A stretch of 64,000 nucleotides of DNA from Porogramme epimiltina (taxonomy: Eukaryota > Basidiomycota > Agaricomycetes > Polyporales > Polyporaceae): contig FTLJ01000116.1 in assembly GCA_900155495.1 (NCBI GenBank), positions 62,001 to 126,000 of the forward strand. The letters run 5' to 3'. The translations under genes and the position numbers were made by a program. The notes under the pieces are model-generated. The model searched no databases. It worked only from the letters and a program-made list of their open reading frames with translations, and was not told where the DNA came from. Shown here piece by piece: positions 23,059 through 34,982 of the stretch. Numbering within the stretch: position 1 is the first letter of the stretch; each line of letters opens with the position of its first letter.

Positions 23059-24214
23059 CTACAGGTCTACGTCGATGGCCCGCTCGGGGCCTTCGTACTG
23101 GAGGGCCTCCGCGGGTAAATCGTCTAGACCAACGAGCTTCCGAGGAGCATCGTGGGTTGGCATGGGTGGCTCATCCAGTACAAGCTGTCCGTCGGGCTTG
23201 CAGAATGGTTTGTGCACCTTCCAGTCCTGTGGTCATACGTTGTATGAGTTATACGTAGCTGCGGGCGAAGAGCTCCGCACTCACCATCTTCTGACATTCC
23301 TTGCTGCAGTAGTGCGGCTTTCGCTCAGCTGGACACTTCCCCGAACAGCGCATCAACGACGCCTTCTTCGACCCTTCGATGCCACACCCCTGCGCAGCGC
23401 ACACGTACGCATTCGGTGCGCGTGCGACCTTCGCCTCCATCTTCTGTTGCTCCTCCCGTATTTCCGCCACTCGAACCTCGTGCTCGCGCCACAGAGCGGT
23501 GAATGGACCATATACATCAGTCTTCCGCGGATCCACGCCTCCAAGCTCGCAAGCGCGGACGATCTCGAAGGCAATGTATAGTACGATGGGGCTGACGAGA
23601 CCATGACGAATGGCCGTATTCGCGTGCGTTGCCGCAACGTAAAGGAGCTTGTGGGCCAGCGTAGGGTCTGGGTCGGAGCTGGTAGGGAGGAGGAAGAGGA
23701 TGTCGGAGGGCGAGATAGGGTCTGGGGTGACCGGGTCTCCTTCAAAGGCACGTCTGTGCAAACTGAAGAGGGCTTCGGCACAGCACGAGTGAGCGCGCGC
23801 GAGGAGATCTTTCGGGACGTTCTTAATGGGATGTTCTCGTTTACTGTTCAAAATCAAACCCCAGAGATACAGCGCACGATGGATGTTAACCTGATGCACA
23901 GAGCAGCCAGTGTAATATCTGGGCACTACGATGAGGAAGGGAGATCATAGTTTTAGATGAGGCAGACAGACGTACCGCATGCCCATGTCCAACAACTTCT
24001 CACCATCTCCGGAGTCCACACCAGGAAGCAGGCTCGTGAAAGGGTTTGCAGTCAGATGGTTTGAACATTCAATGATGTGGGTCCGGAAGTCTCTTGAATC
24101 GCGACGGTCATACAGTGTATTCTTTCTGAACAAGGCTAAACGCTCTTCGTGTTCGTAGAAGGGTAGATTTTCAGGAAGGGAGAAGAATTCGTCTTCAATT
24201 ACTTTGTTAATCAT
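23059..24214 (-). CDS. MYND zinc-finger protein, C-terminally shortened by a stop codon
   Basis: Exons 24214-23976, 23918-23285 and 23226-23059 give 346 aa. The finger is complete: CAAQGCG, MRCSGKC, HYCSKEC and DWKVHKPFC. It is very similar to the gene at 25103-26361, with the first two exons of identical length (239 and 634 bp). In that paralogue the protein goes on ..VDLPQGGSMRIL..; here the codon after VDL is TAG (23061-23059), and readable homology (GGS.RILSK, PEMMRW) continues in frame behind it to about 22970. The product therefore lacks about 34 residues. The finger is unaffected, so the gene may still work, or it may be at an early stage of decay. Confidence 0.8.
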
Positions 24215-25102
24215 GGGTGGCTTGCTTCGACTGCATAAGCACCGGGACGTGAGTGGTGCAACGGGATGAAGAGACCAGCTCACCTACCGATGCAGATTCA
24301 CCCTTTTTGTTGTAGTGGAAGAGCCGATGCGTTAGTCGGAGTGAGGGGGGAGGGGGGTGGCCACGCCAAGCCCGCGGACGCGGCCTCCTTTAAGCTGGCG
24401 TAAATGTGTGGTCTCCGGAACATAGAAACAAAGAACAGGCACAAAGAGTCGTACTCACTTTATAGGAACCCCGTGCCAATCGCACCACGTGCCAACACAA
24501 GGCCTCGGTCCGTAAGTTCTACTTAGTCTTTTCTTCAATGTGATCTACGTGGGGCTGGTTCGAGCGACGAGTTGGGGTGAACATGGCCAATAAGTTGAAA
24601 GATGTTGCGCCGGGGGTAAGAGGTGATGTAGATGGGACGCCATATGACTGCAGCAGTGTATGAGAGAAAGAGGACTGAAGAGAACAGATCCTGGTTAAAG
24701 AGGTTGAGCGTAGCCTCGATAGTAGAGTTCACTGTTTGGCAAGACTCAATTGCGAAGAGGCTACTGTGGATGCGCTGGCGCCTGTCCTTCCGAATTCGGA
24801 GTGAACGCCTAGCAGTCGCCATGACGTCATGTGCCCCCTTGGAACCATACACAAACCTCCAGCCATAGGGAGGACCAAATAGGACACGAGTTCAGAAGGT
24901 ATGTAGCTGTAGAACGCGGAAGATGGTTAAAATCGGCACATGTCATGTCATTGAGCATCGATGGCATATTGGACCCAATAAGCGCCAAATAGACCCAACC
25001 TGAGCACCGCCTCTGTTTCGAGTCGGCACACGCGGAGGAAAGAGAATACAGCGTTTATTAACCGATGGCAGGTCGCCTACGCGCAGAGATATACGACACC
25101 TA
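24215..25102. other. Intergenic part of duplicated block
   Basis: 888 bp upstream of the shortened MYND gene. Short matches to the region upstream of the next MYND gene are seen: GGCGTAAATGTGTGGTC (about 24400 and 26522), ACATGGCCAA-like text (24581, 26711) and TGACGTCATG (24822, 26941). No coding sequence was recognised. Confidence 0.5.
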
Positions 25103-26361
25103 TCAACGACTCTTTTCCTTCAACGTATGAGAAACATCCCGCATCCACCGCATCATCTCGGGTGTCAGACACTTTGACAGAATTCGCATCGAGCCTCCTT
25201 GCGGCAGGTCCACGTCAATAGCTCTCTCGGGGCCATCGTATCCGAGTGGATTTGCGGGTGCATCATCTAGGCCGACATGCTTCAAAGGAATATCTGTAGT
25301 CGACACGGGAGGCTCATCCAACGCGAGCTGTTCGTCCGGCTTGCAAAACGGTTTGTGTGTCTTCCAGTCCTGTACACATATACCGCGTGAGCGTCTTGCT
25401 AGTTTGCCCCACAGTCGGAGAGGTTCACACTCACCATCTTCTGGCAGTCTCTGCTGCAATAGTATGGCTTCCGCTCGGCCGGGCACTTGCCCGCACAGCG
25501 CATCAAGGAGGACTTCTTCGATCCTTCGATGCCACACCCCAGTGCAGCGCAAACGTATGCATTCGGTGCACGCGCAACCTTCGCTGACATCTTCCGCTGC
25601 TCCTCCCGCAATTCCGCCATTCGGGCCTCCTCCGCGCGCCACAGGGCGGTGAACCGACCATATTTGGTGGTCTTCCGCGGGTCTACGCCTTGAGGCTCGC
25701 CGGCGCGGACAATCTCCATGGCGATGTGCAGCACTATGGGGCTGACGAGACCGTGGCGAACGGCTGCATCCGCATTAGCTGCCGCCAAGTAGAGGAGGTC
25801 GTTGGCCAACACGGGGTCAGGGTCGGGGCTAGTGGGGAGGAGGAAGAGGTCGTAGGAGGGCAAGTAGGGATCCGGGACAACTGGGTCCCCTTTGAATGCG
25901 CGTTTATGCAAGTCGAAGAAGGCGAAGGCGCAGCAGGAGAAGGTACGTGCTAGGAGGTCGTTCGAGACGCTTGGGGCACCGTCTTCTTGATCACTGTCCA
26001 TGATCAGCCCCCACATGAACAGCGCACGATGAATGTTGACCTGGCGCACAGAGCAACCTGTGTAATATCTGGCGGCCGCGATGAGAAACGAAGGCGTTGA
26101 TTTCAAGACGGAGCAGACGCACCGCATGCCAATGTCCAATATCTTTTCACCATCTCCAGAAGCGGCGCCAGGAACCAGGCTTGTGAAAGGATTCGCGACT
26201 AAATGGTTTGAACACTCAATGCAGAGGGCCTGTAGATCTGATGCATCGCGACGGTCGTAAAGTGCGCCCTGTCTCAACATGACTAGCGCTTCTTGATGCT
26301 CGTAGAGAGGTACATCTTTAGGGAGGGGAAAGTAGAAGTGTTCAATGACTCTACGGGCCAT
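25103..26361 (-). CDS. MYND zinc-finger protein
   Basis: Exons 26361-26123, 26068-25435 and 25369-25103 give 379 aa. The MYND finger lies at about residues 268-312 (CAALGCG, MRCAGKC, YYCSRDC, DWKTHKPFC). The C-terminal domain ends in ILSKCLTPEMMRWMRDV. The first intron (26122-26069) is 54 bp and has no stop, so an unspliced reading is also open; it was taken as an intron because the paralogues at 13.1 and 23.1 kb need one at exactly this point. The family role is unknown; the finger suggests protein-protein contacts. It is transcribed in the same direction as its tandem copy, the secreted-protein genes and the relic at 29.3 kb. Confidence 0.85.
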
Positions 26362-27276
26362 AATGGCTTGGCTGCATAGATACCGGAGCATTAGTGATGC
26401 GGCAGAATGGATAGACAGAAGTGCTTACCGATGTGGACTGGCCGCGTTGTGAATGCGCGAGGACGGGGACGAGAGGAAGATAACGGCGGCGAAGTCTAGT
26501 GATCGGTAGATCCCTTTAAGTAGGCGTAAATGTGTGGTCCAGTGGGCAAGGAGACAAAGAGGGACATAGGCAAAGCGACTACATACTTTATGAGAACTCA
26601 TCTCAGCCCCACGAGCTGGCCACAGTGGCCGCTATCTTCAATTGCAAAGCTCAAGCTCGGCCTTGTCCGCGTGTCCATGAGCCGGGTTGAGTTGGGGACC
26701 AGAGAGTTGATCATGGCCAAGCAGTTTACGGATTGTGTACTAGATTTGAGATGATGCAGGAGGTTTAGCCTATACGAAAGAAGCAAGACGGGAGAAAGAT
26801 ATGCGGAGGAGTGAGGCCCAGATCAACGAGGTCGGGTGCGGCTTTGGTGGTGGAGATCATGGCAGTGGGTTCTAAGGAAAGACGAGCAGGAACAACTCGA
26901 ACTGGGTCGTAGCACGTCACTGCGCGCTTATGCTCTCAAGGTGACGTCATGTATTGCTTCTCTGGCCAGACGAGGACTAGAAGTTATCGGGGGTTGTTAG
27001 CAGCATACAGAGGTTTAGGAGCAGTGAATAAACGCGATGAATCATATAACATTCAATGACAGTAACGTTAGGAAGAGATTAGGGTACCGTAATACACATG
27101 AAACATGAATTCATCTCAGACGTGTCAGAACAGGTCAATCCGGTCTGCCACAAGCAGCTCCCAGTGCATAGACCGTCTTATTCCACCAACTGCCGCGTGA
27201 TTCTCGCCGAATGAGTGCATGCCTGAGGAGTCAAGCGAGGACACAAGGAACGCCATTTCGCGCACGCGCATATGGC
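26362..27276. other. Intergenic part of duplicated block
   Basis: 915 bp between the second MYND gene and the second secreted-protein gene. It holds the promoter of the former, with the short matches to 24.3-24.9 kb noted there. No gene was recognised. Confidence 0.4.
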
Positions 27277-28088
27277 TCACTGGCTGACCATGTAAACCGT
27301 GACGGGCTTGCATGTGCTGAGCGTGTAGTCGCCGTGCGTGTCGGAGGTGGAGTTATCGGGTTTGTAGATGAGGACGGTGATGTCGAAGTCGTAGTAGACG
27401 CTCCGACCAGTGCACAGCGAGAAGTTGTCACCGTCGCCCTTGTACGTCAGCGTCGGGTATGGAGCATCATGTGCGGCAGAGGTGCCGACCTGCCAGCGCG
27501 CGACGTCAGAATGTGCCTCTAGTCATGCCACAATCACAATTGCTCCCGCCTCCGATGCTCGAGGTTTAGAGGCACAGGCGGCTATGGCGAAAGCAATGAT
27601 GAACGCAGAAAACGGACTCACCAGACCACAAAAGTCGTAGATCGGAGAGTGGGAGCCGACCTCGAGGTCGAGGGGGCCTCCCGCATCGTTGGACACACCG
27701 ACAGCCTGGATGTTACCATCGCTGTCGAGCGCGGTCAAGCTACCGAACTTGAGCCCAAAGCCCGCGAATTCGGGGAAGTCATACGACTCCAGTGTCTAAA
27801 GGGGGGTGAAGGACGTTGGTTAGGATATCTCATTCTGGCAAGGGTTACCGCACTTACTGCGAGGGAGCGGCGGTTGTAGTCGATAGGATCGAGGATCGCG
27901 GGACTTGTGGTAAGGTTGAGTCCGGGACCGGCAAGGTCGGTCTTGTTGACTGCGACGAGGTTGTACGGGCCCCCGTCGGTGATTGCATTGGATGCAAGAC
28001 ATGCGCCGGAAGGCTGGCGAGTGTACAGGGAGGGCATCGCGAGCGCGGAGGACGCGGCGAGGACGAGGGTGGACAGTGTGGCGAACAT
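27277..28088 (-). CDS. Small secreted protein, copy 2
   Basis: Exons 28088-27858, 27795-27622 and 27489-27277 have exactly the lengths of copy 1 (231, 174 and 213 bp) and give 205 aa. Signal peptide MFATLSTLVLAASSALA, four cysteines and the NKT and NLT sequons are all kept; visible differences are scattered substitutions such as ICLDS to ACLAS and SHFPIYDF to SHSPIYDF. Introns differ much more than exons, which points to selection on the protein after duplication. No family is recognised. Confidence 0.85.
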
Positions 28089-28198
28089 CGTATAAAGGTA
28101 CAGGCGGACACAAAAGGTCTGGACGGAGGCCGTGGAAGAAAGTGGGGAATGTGTGGAGGAGTAGTCCCGAGGGATGAAGGGAGTCGGTAGCCCATGGC

Positions 28199-28209
28199 GG
28201 ATTATATAG
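28199..28209 (-). promoter_or_regulatory. Putative TATA box of secreted-protein copy 2
   Basis: The minus strand reads CCTATATAATC here, about 115 bp upstream of the ATG at 28088, matching the position of the TATA-like box of copy 1. Confidence 0.5.
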
Positions 28210-29360
28210 GCGAGGGCTCTAGCGAGAGGTCACTGGAACGACCGACGAAGTCGGCAGAGTCGCAGCAGAGCCGGCGGGTATGTGGCCATGTGCGGCCGAT
28301 GGGTCTTACGCATCACAGCCTGGACGTGTTCGGAAGTACACCAGCGACAGGAGCGGGCCCGGTTCGCGCAACATCGTACGGAGAGGAGACGCTCGAGGTG
28401 TACCTAGACCGGGATCGAGTATACGGCATGGAGCGTTGCAACAATGCTTTCGCTTTCACAGGGGATGTGCACGGCTTGCATTCGCAACAAAAATGCCAAT
28501 ATGAGTATGGGCGGACTGAACTACACACTGATCTCACCTCCGTAGAGCCCGACGCAATCGGCGTCCCACGACTAGCTAGATCCGCGTGGTATAGTCAGAG
28601 TTTCGGCCTTGTGAGGCCGTGCGCGATCTTCTATTTCCAGGCTTCTTGCGGAGTGCTGCAGCGTCCATAAAGCACAGGATGTGTTGCCCTGTCGGATTCA
28701 CGCAGCAGGCCCTACCAGGCGACGTGTTCCGATTCAGCGGGCTAGTGATACCGCACGCACGAGGGTGTCTGGTCAGGAAAATTGCCGTGTTATCTAATGA
28801 AAGTGAGTCGAAGATTAGATAGAAATATGAGTATGTCTTCAACAGCACTGTCTACTTGGGAGGTTGATGTTCTCAGCCGACCGATACTGGATAGACATAC
28901 TGTGGGGACGGACGATCCGCGGGATTCGCACCCCCGCCGTAGAGTTCTCGGGAAGGGGGTCACGCTACGGTTACTGTCGGAGCACCCTCTCGCCTGGTCC
29001 TTCTCTACGGCTTGATCACTGTGAGACGGCTATGGCGCGTAGAACGTGTCAGGAATCATATCAGGGGCGAATGCAGACGAGAAGAACTTCACATGTAGTG
29101 TGCGTTAGTCGTTCCGAAGCTGTGGCGTCGTTTTCTGGTGTATTTCGCGAATGAGACCACCATTACAAACTGAACGCGTTCTCTTCGCCGACATACGACA
29201 GTTCTTTAGGAACGGTACGTTCGACACCGGAACCACATGGTGGTATACGCACGGGATTGACGGTCCGAGGGCATGGCGTGAAGGCATTTGCACAAGAAGA
29301 TCAATGCATTCAATGTCTGGCACTAACGGACGAACGCGTACAGTACCAAAGAACGTCACA
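28210..29360. other. Intergenic part of duplicated block (copy 2)
   Basis: No gene was found. It shares the short blocks listed for 21761-23058, including the CACAGCCTGGACGTGTTCG stretch near 28315, showing that the duplication covered upstream DNA as well as the genes. Confidence 0.45.
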
Positions 29361-30590
29361 TTTGCTTCGCTGCCTCCAAGACATGTCTCCCATTCATCGC
29401 ATCATCTCAGGCGACAGGTTCCTCGACTTGAACATCGTAAGGTCCTTTCCAGGTATGTCGATGTTGATGGCCGGTCTAGACCTTTGTAGTGCGACGAAAA
29501 TCCCATTGTCTTCTCTAGATCGTCGAGATCTCCGGGATTGACTTTGGGGAGCGCCTTCCACAGACGGTATGGGGGGCAGTCTACCGCTAGTTGGTGCGTT
29601 CCTTTCGAGCCTGCAAGAACTGCGGGGTTAGCGGAAGAAAAAAGCGAGATCGCGAGACTAGACGTACCGCGTTGGACGAGTACTCATTGCCTTCTGAGAC
29701 TCATTACCATAGTAATGCGACTTCAGCGCTGCCGGAGACTTGCCAGTGCATAAACAAGTTCTTCGACCTATCGATGCCACACCTCGGTGCGGTGCACGCA
29801 CACGCATTTGGTGGACCTGCGGCTTGCGCCGCCGTCTTTCGCTGTTCCTCCGGCCACATTTCCGCCTAGGCCTCTTCCACACGCTACAACGCCGTACACT
29901 TTCCCTGTGTGTTGCTCCTTAGCGAAGCCAAGCGATCGCGCTCGCCGATGTGGACAACCCATAGGATAATCTATAGCATGATGGGCTAGATAAGCCCGTC
30001 AATGAGGGCCGCGCCCTAGGACGAGAGCTCGTTCACGAGGACGCAATCTGGGATATGCGTTGACAAAATATGTGCGTCGGTAGGGAGCAGAGGGGAGCCT
30101 ACCTCATTATGATTATCCTTGTATGTACGTTTGTACAGTTCGACACAGGCCCGAACATGGTGGGCTGGGCCAGTGGTGAGGAGGTCGGCCGAAACTTCAT
30201 GCTGTAGTGTCTCGCGCTTAATGTTCGGTGCCACTGTCCTGACGTACGATGTGCGGTGAATGTTGGCGTTACTAACGGAGTAGCCGACGTAGCACCTCGT
30301 AGCCGCGAGGGGAAGACAAGGGGTTGAAGTGGTGTAGACGTACCGAAGGTCAATATGATGCACCTTTTGACTGTTTCCAGAGTCAACGCCCGAAAGGAGG
30401 CATTTGGATGGGCTCGTCGTTTTTCGCAGGGTGTGAATAACCTTTGGGTCGCTAGTCTTGCAGTGCGTTGTGCCTGACCGAGAGCAGTATCTCTCCGTTC
30501 CGGAAAGGGAGAAACCTTCAGAGACATGCAAGAAGAAATGTCCGACGAATCCAGCTATTTCCACTGAACTTCGATAAAGACAAAAATATG
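29361..30590 (-). pseudogene. Decayed MYND-family gene
   Basis: Pieces of the neighbouring MYND genes can be followed in order on the minus strand but in different frames. Near 30390-30340 the text reads LLSGVDSGNSQKVHHIDLR, matching LLPGVDSGDGEKLLDMGMR. A splice-like stretch follows, then YVGYSVSNANIHRTSYV against YYTGCSVHQVNIHRALYL. The finger region near 29820-29740 reads NACVCTAPRCGIDRSK but the second cysteine pair and the YCS..C motif are lost. The C-terminal end near 29400-29370 keeps the bases for a HRIISG-like match to the 3' end of the paralogue, seen as CATCGCATCATCTC. Frameshifts and stops separate the pieces, so no product is expected. Confidence 0.7.
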
Positions 30591-33500
30591 AGTGACGTTG
30601 TGAAAGTGGGATTGACAGTAGCAATGTGTAGAGAGGGTAGGAGTGAGAACGAGCAGGTGTTTGGGGGGGTCGGGGCAGCAATGCGTTGCTATGTAGGAAG
30701 GGGGTGCGGAAGGTTTCATGGCATCGCACCTATGGTGGCTCCCTCTGGCTTTGTGTAGCAGCCTCCATCTCCTAGCTTCAATTAGGCGTGACCACTCTAC
30801 TGGCTTGTCCTCGGTTTAGTGCCGGTGCGCAAGCCTCATCGTGAGAGTTGATATTTACCAAGTGATAGATATGTATGCTGGGAGGGCAGAGATCACGTTG
30901 CTGGCGGGAGGGCGTTGAACGGAGTGTGGATGACGAACGGAATAGAGACTTTTGTCGGCAAGTGCTAACTAGAGTGTCGGACGGCCCCTTCGCCAGCGTC
31001 CAGGATTAGTCATCATCACGGTGCGGATGTGACATGTGATCACGAGTCTGCTGCCACCATGATGCTCGGAGTTGCCCCGCCGTTTGCGCGAAGGCTTATT
31101 AAAGGCACATACGCTTCTGGTCGACGTCCGGTGATTGAGGCGACCCGATTTAATGAGAGTAGGTGCCGCATACCTCGCAGCATTATATAGATCTAGTAAC
31201 GTCATACTACAGTCTACAGGGCCTGGGACTCACTGGTGCTACAGTGTCCTCCGAGTCAGAACCGTCAGCGTGAAGTCAGTGCCACTATGTCAGTGAAACC
31301 ACTACCAGGCAAGACATTTGCTTCAGCCTATTAGTATCCTTGATACAGACATCCAAGGTTGCTATAGGCCGGCATGTTCTTCGCTCATTTTCTTCGAGTT
31401 ACAGCGGCGGGCGAGAGCTTGAAGCGCTCCTTGTGTCGACAGGTGTTAGCCAAATTCCTGCCTCACCGTCTGCGTTTGTCTTCAACCTGACATGGAGACT
31501 TTGCATGTTGCAAAGCTTTCCGAGTGATACTATACAAAAGCACATTTTTCTTGGACGCCGTAGCCTAACTGTGCGAGAGGGTGGGTCGTCTGCACTCCTA
31601 ATTTATGCAGATACTGCATGCATCCGGAATTTGTGGTGCGTTACCCTTTAATCTAGAGAAGTTGTATCTCACAATAGCAAAAGATTTCTGGCATGGCGAC
31701 CGATATTGGGTTCCCCCCTAACGCCGTTGAGGGAATGGATCATCGAATTAGTGGAGAACACTGGAACGAAGAAGGGATGTATACGATTCGGTTGCAACGC
31801 CTGTGTGGCCGATTACAAGGTTGTTAGGCTTTGGATGTCGGTATGTGATGGGTGCTTCTCTTTGTGTTCACTTCCTAAACTCATCTGCAGCAATAGTAAA
31901 TAATCTACCCTACTACATTGATTTCGTCTCCGCCCCAGTTGCCAGGCTTCAAGCCGTGGCAGTCTGTTAAGGAACGCGCATACCACTGGAAGACCTCACG
32001 AAGCACCGAATACACGTACCATCCTCGGTAACATCCTGTTAGTTCTTGAATCTGCTCCTAGTAACCGTAAACAATCGGATCCGCGCACCTCAACACACAC
32101 CTTGAGGACCCATCTAACATGTGGTCGCAGAGATTCGTATATGCGCCGATGTGGAAGAATACTATGTGCGCACGAATAGAGCGGACAATGACCATAAGTG
32201 TGACGGAGTTGTGGTCATGGAGCCGCTCTAGCAACTTGACTCCCTGGTGACGCGATCACGTGACGCGATGGCTTTGACCACAGGCACGTCCGCACATAGG
32301 GGCTTATTGTCCCTTTCAGAAGGCGCAATAGCACAAAAGCATTCTTCTCATGCTTTGGAAGAGTTCTAAAGGTCGGCTAACAACGTGAAGTGTAGTGCCG
32401 CCCGACGTGCCGGTGACTACGGAGGACTCCCTTGCCCCCGTATAAAATCGCAGGTGCTATCGGACTTCCTCTGACCCACTTCTACACCCCCGCGTCCCCC
32501 TCGTCTCCGAACCATCGCTCGCCCTTACTCGACCTTCGTTGCTCCTGGCATGAGGCTCCCCTGGTTTCTAGGCCACGAACGTTTCTCCTCAGTGGCCTAA
32601 CTACAATTACCTCAAGCTCTAGGATCCAGGGACAAATTACGACGCAATGACCAGGTGCGTTCTTCATTATTATCGATTTCGGGGTTCTCTCCTCTCGTGA
32701 CTCTGCTCCTCGCTCTGCGTTGGCCTGCGGCGACCACCATATTCCGGACCTTGTTTGTGCTTCTCTTGTCGCTTGGACTGGACTGGGCTCGGCCTCAGGG
32801 GGCAGCCGTGAGCCTGCTGGGATACTCCTCGGTCTAGGTGGTCAACATTGCTTCGGGGGTCTATTGTCTCTGTCTATCGACCTAGCGACTCTCGACGCCT
32901 GGGTGGTCAAGCCTTGGAGCCTATCACCGCGAAAGCCCTCGGCGCTGATTGACTGACCACCACGACAGTAGTTGTGTTGAATATCACACATATGTCGTCA
33001 TTGTACACGGACTAATAGAATTCCGTCCTTCGAAGACAGATGTGGACACGCGCTGATAGCATCTGTGAGTGGACTACCCTGTACCAAACCTAACAGGTCC
33101 GTCCTGAAGTCGACGCTGAAGCGCTTGCAATCCACTGCCTAACCACAAGCACGACTATGCACACTTTGCCCAAGTCACCATCGAGGCCGTCTAATAGGCC
33201 AACAAGAGGGGTACCGGTAACAAATGTCTAGGGGAGATGAACTGAGATCCGTTAGTCTTCCGATACCCTGGGAACTACCGAGCATTGTGTTCTCGGTACG
33301 ACATATCAAGACTTCTTTAGACTTGTTTGAAGATCTGCACGCACAAAAAGCCCAAGGAAGAGCAGGAACAGTTCATTCGCTAAGGCTACGGGAGACGATG
33401 CGACTATCAATACAGAGTGCAATAGGACTTGTCGGTCTGAGACGGCACCAAGCATCCCTACAAATACAAAGGCGGCGCGCAGAACCATATGTACGGCAAT

Positions 33501-33772
33501 ATATAAACGGGACGAGGGAACGGACGCAGGCGGTGCCAGCCGAATAAATAGCGAGACGAAAGAGCGTGGGCCTGGGTAAACGGCGCGAGGGGGAGAAGAC
33601 GAAGAGGGGAAAGATGTGATCGGCGGATATGTGCATGTTGTGGAAGCGCGCGCCAGACTGGAAACCAAGGGTAAGGATGAGAATCGTAGTGATCAGAGTG
33701 ACTTCGACTAAAACTCACAGTTCTCTTAAACCCGGCGCGGCAAACGGTGATGAGGATGTGCCCAGGAATGTT
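30591..33772. other. Gene-free interval, 3.2 kb
   Basis: It separates the duplicated block from the pheromone/receptor core. No open frame with recognisable content was found. Around 32436-32446 there is a strong TATA-like CGTATAAAATC followed by a C-rich stretch of promoter or leader type, but no long frame follows it. No transposase or reverse-transcriptase remains were recognised. Confidence 0.4.
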
Positions 33773-33973
33773 TCATGCGATAACACAGTAGGCGGCGAAA
33801 CCGGTACTGCGGTGATCGAAATCCATGGGGATGTCTTCATCTGGAGTATCCAACGAGGCAGGCACGACTGCCGCAACGGATAGGAGAGTCGAAGGGGTTT
33901 CCGTAAGAGTGGAAGAGGCTGTAGACACGGCCAAAGTGTCGTCGCTGGTGAGGATGAAATCGAAATTGTCCAT
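33773..33973 (-). CDS. Pheromone precursor, CaaX box CVIA
   Basis: A single exon of 66 aa begins MDNFDFILTSDD and ends AAYCVIA. The C-terminal CVIA is a farnesylation CaaX box. The precursor is acidic, as usual for basidiomycete lipopeptide pheromones. A charged Asp-His-Arg just before STGFAAYC is a plausible processing site, giving a mature peptide of about eight to ten residues with a farnesylated, carboxymethylated cysteine. It is transcribed divergently from receptor 3, 1 kb away, the arrangement expected for a pheromone/receptor module. The cleavage site is inferred. Confidence 0.87.
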   Translation of the reverse strand: MDNFDFILTSDDTLAVSTASSTLTETPSTLLSVAAVVPASLDTPDEDIPMDFDHRSTGFAAYCVIA

Positions 33974-34982
33974 GGCGATGTGTGGGCCGTGTTAGGCGTG
34001 ATGTCGTAGGGCAAGGAGAGAGGGTGTCGCAAAGGTGCGTGAGCTGGGCGGGGCTCCTGTCGAGCTCGGCTTCAGGTGAGTAGGAGAGATGATTCCGGTG
34101 TCTTGTGGATAACCGTTATTCTGCACTTTATATTCTAGGACGCGACTATTGTGCGGTTGTGCGTAGGCAATATCCAAGAGGGTGGACAATTGACACAACG
34201 CTGGCTGCAACAATAATCGCACCTGGTACCAGGGGGATCAATCCGCCTAAATTCCCGGCACCGACTGAAAATTGGGCAGCATATTTGCCCTGAAGACGCT
34301 CCTACGTTCCAAAAAGAGCCAGGTATTGGCGTCTACGACAGGCCGTACACGGTTGGCTTCAAAGCATACGAAGATCCCAGTGCGAAATTGTGGAACCGCC
34401 TTTACGAGGTCGCTCAGTCAGACCTTAGAACTTAAGTGTGCTTATGTAAGCAATGTCTTGTTTATTTGTACGCTGTCTTTGAATTGACTGGCGCTTACTA
34501 GAATCCCCCAGCACGGCATACCTTGGATGATTCTCGGCTTACCTACTTTCCATGCTCCTGCCCTACCGCTAGTGGTCTTGAAGCGCACTTCTCACACTAT
34601 ATCGCTATCAAGCACCCTCTGGATCCCTTCTAAACTCATCAACATGGGAGGATCGTGAAATATTTCGGGTGGGAGCCGCGCATTTACTTGCACAGCGGGA
34701 GTGTTTGCAGTGAAGAGAGTTTTCTCAAGGGACGGTGTCGTACGTGCCACTTCTTCCCACTTATTTGGATGTGCTCCTTTGGTAAACGCGCGGGGCGCGC
34801 GGCTCTATTTCACAAGCGTCACTTTCTTCATTGTCCCGTCATCACACTCCGGGGCGCCTACGCACAAAGGTCCTCAATCCCCCATTGTCCCATTCGAACG
34901 GCCCCCTCAATTGCACTTTCTCCTATATCTCGCATGCTCTTAGTCGGGATGCACGTCTCCTCTCGTCCTACCTCTTCTCATC
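33974..34982. other. Divergent promoter region between pheromone and receptor 3
   Basis: 1 kb with no coding sequence recognised. On the minus strand AATATAAAG at about 34125-34133 is a possible TATA box for the pheromone gene, some 155 bp upstream of its ATG. Confidence 0.45.

Noticed and set aside
31340..31651. A 103-codon frame ending CVTL, which resembles a prenylation box.
   Set aside because: The body is not acidic or short like a pheromone precursor, there is no processing site near the end, and a CaaL box fits geranylgeranylation instead.
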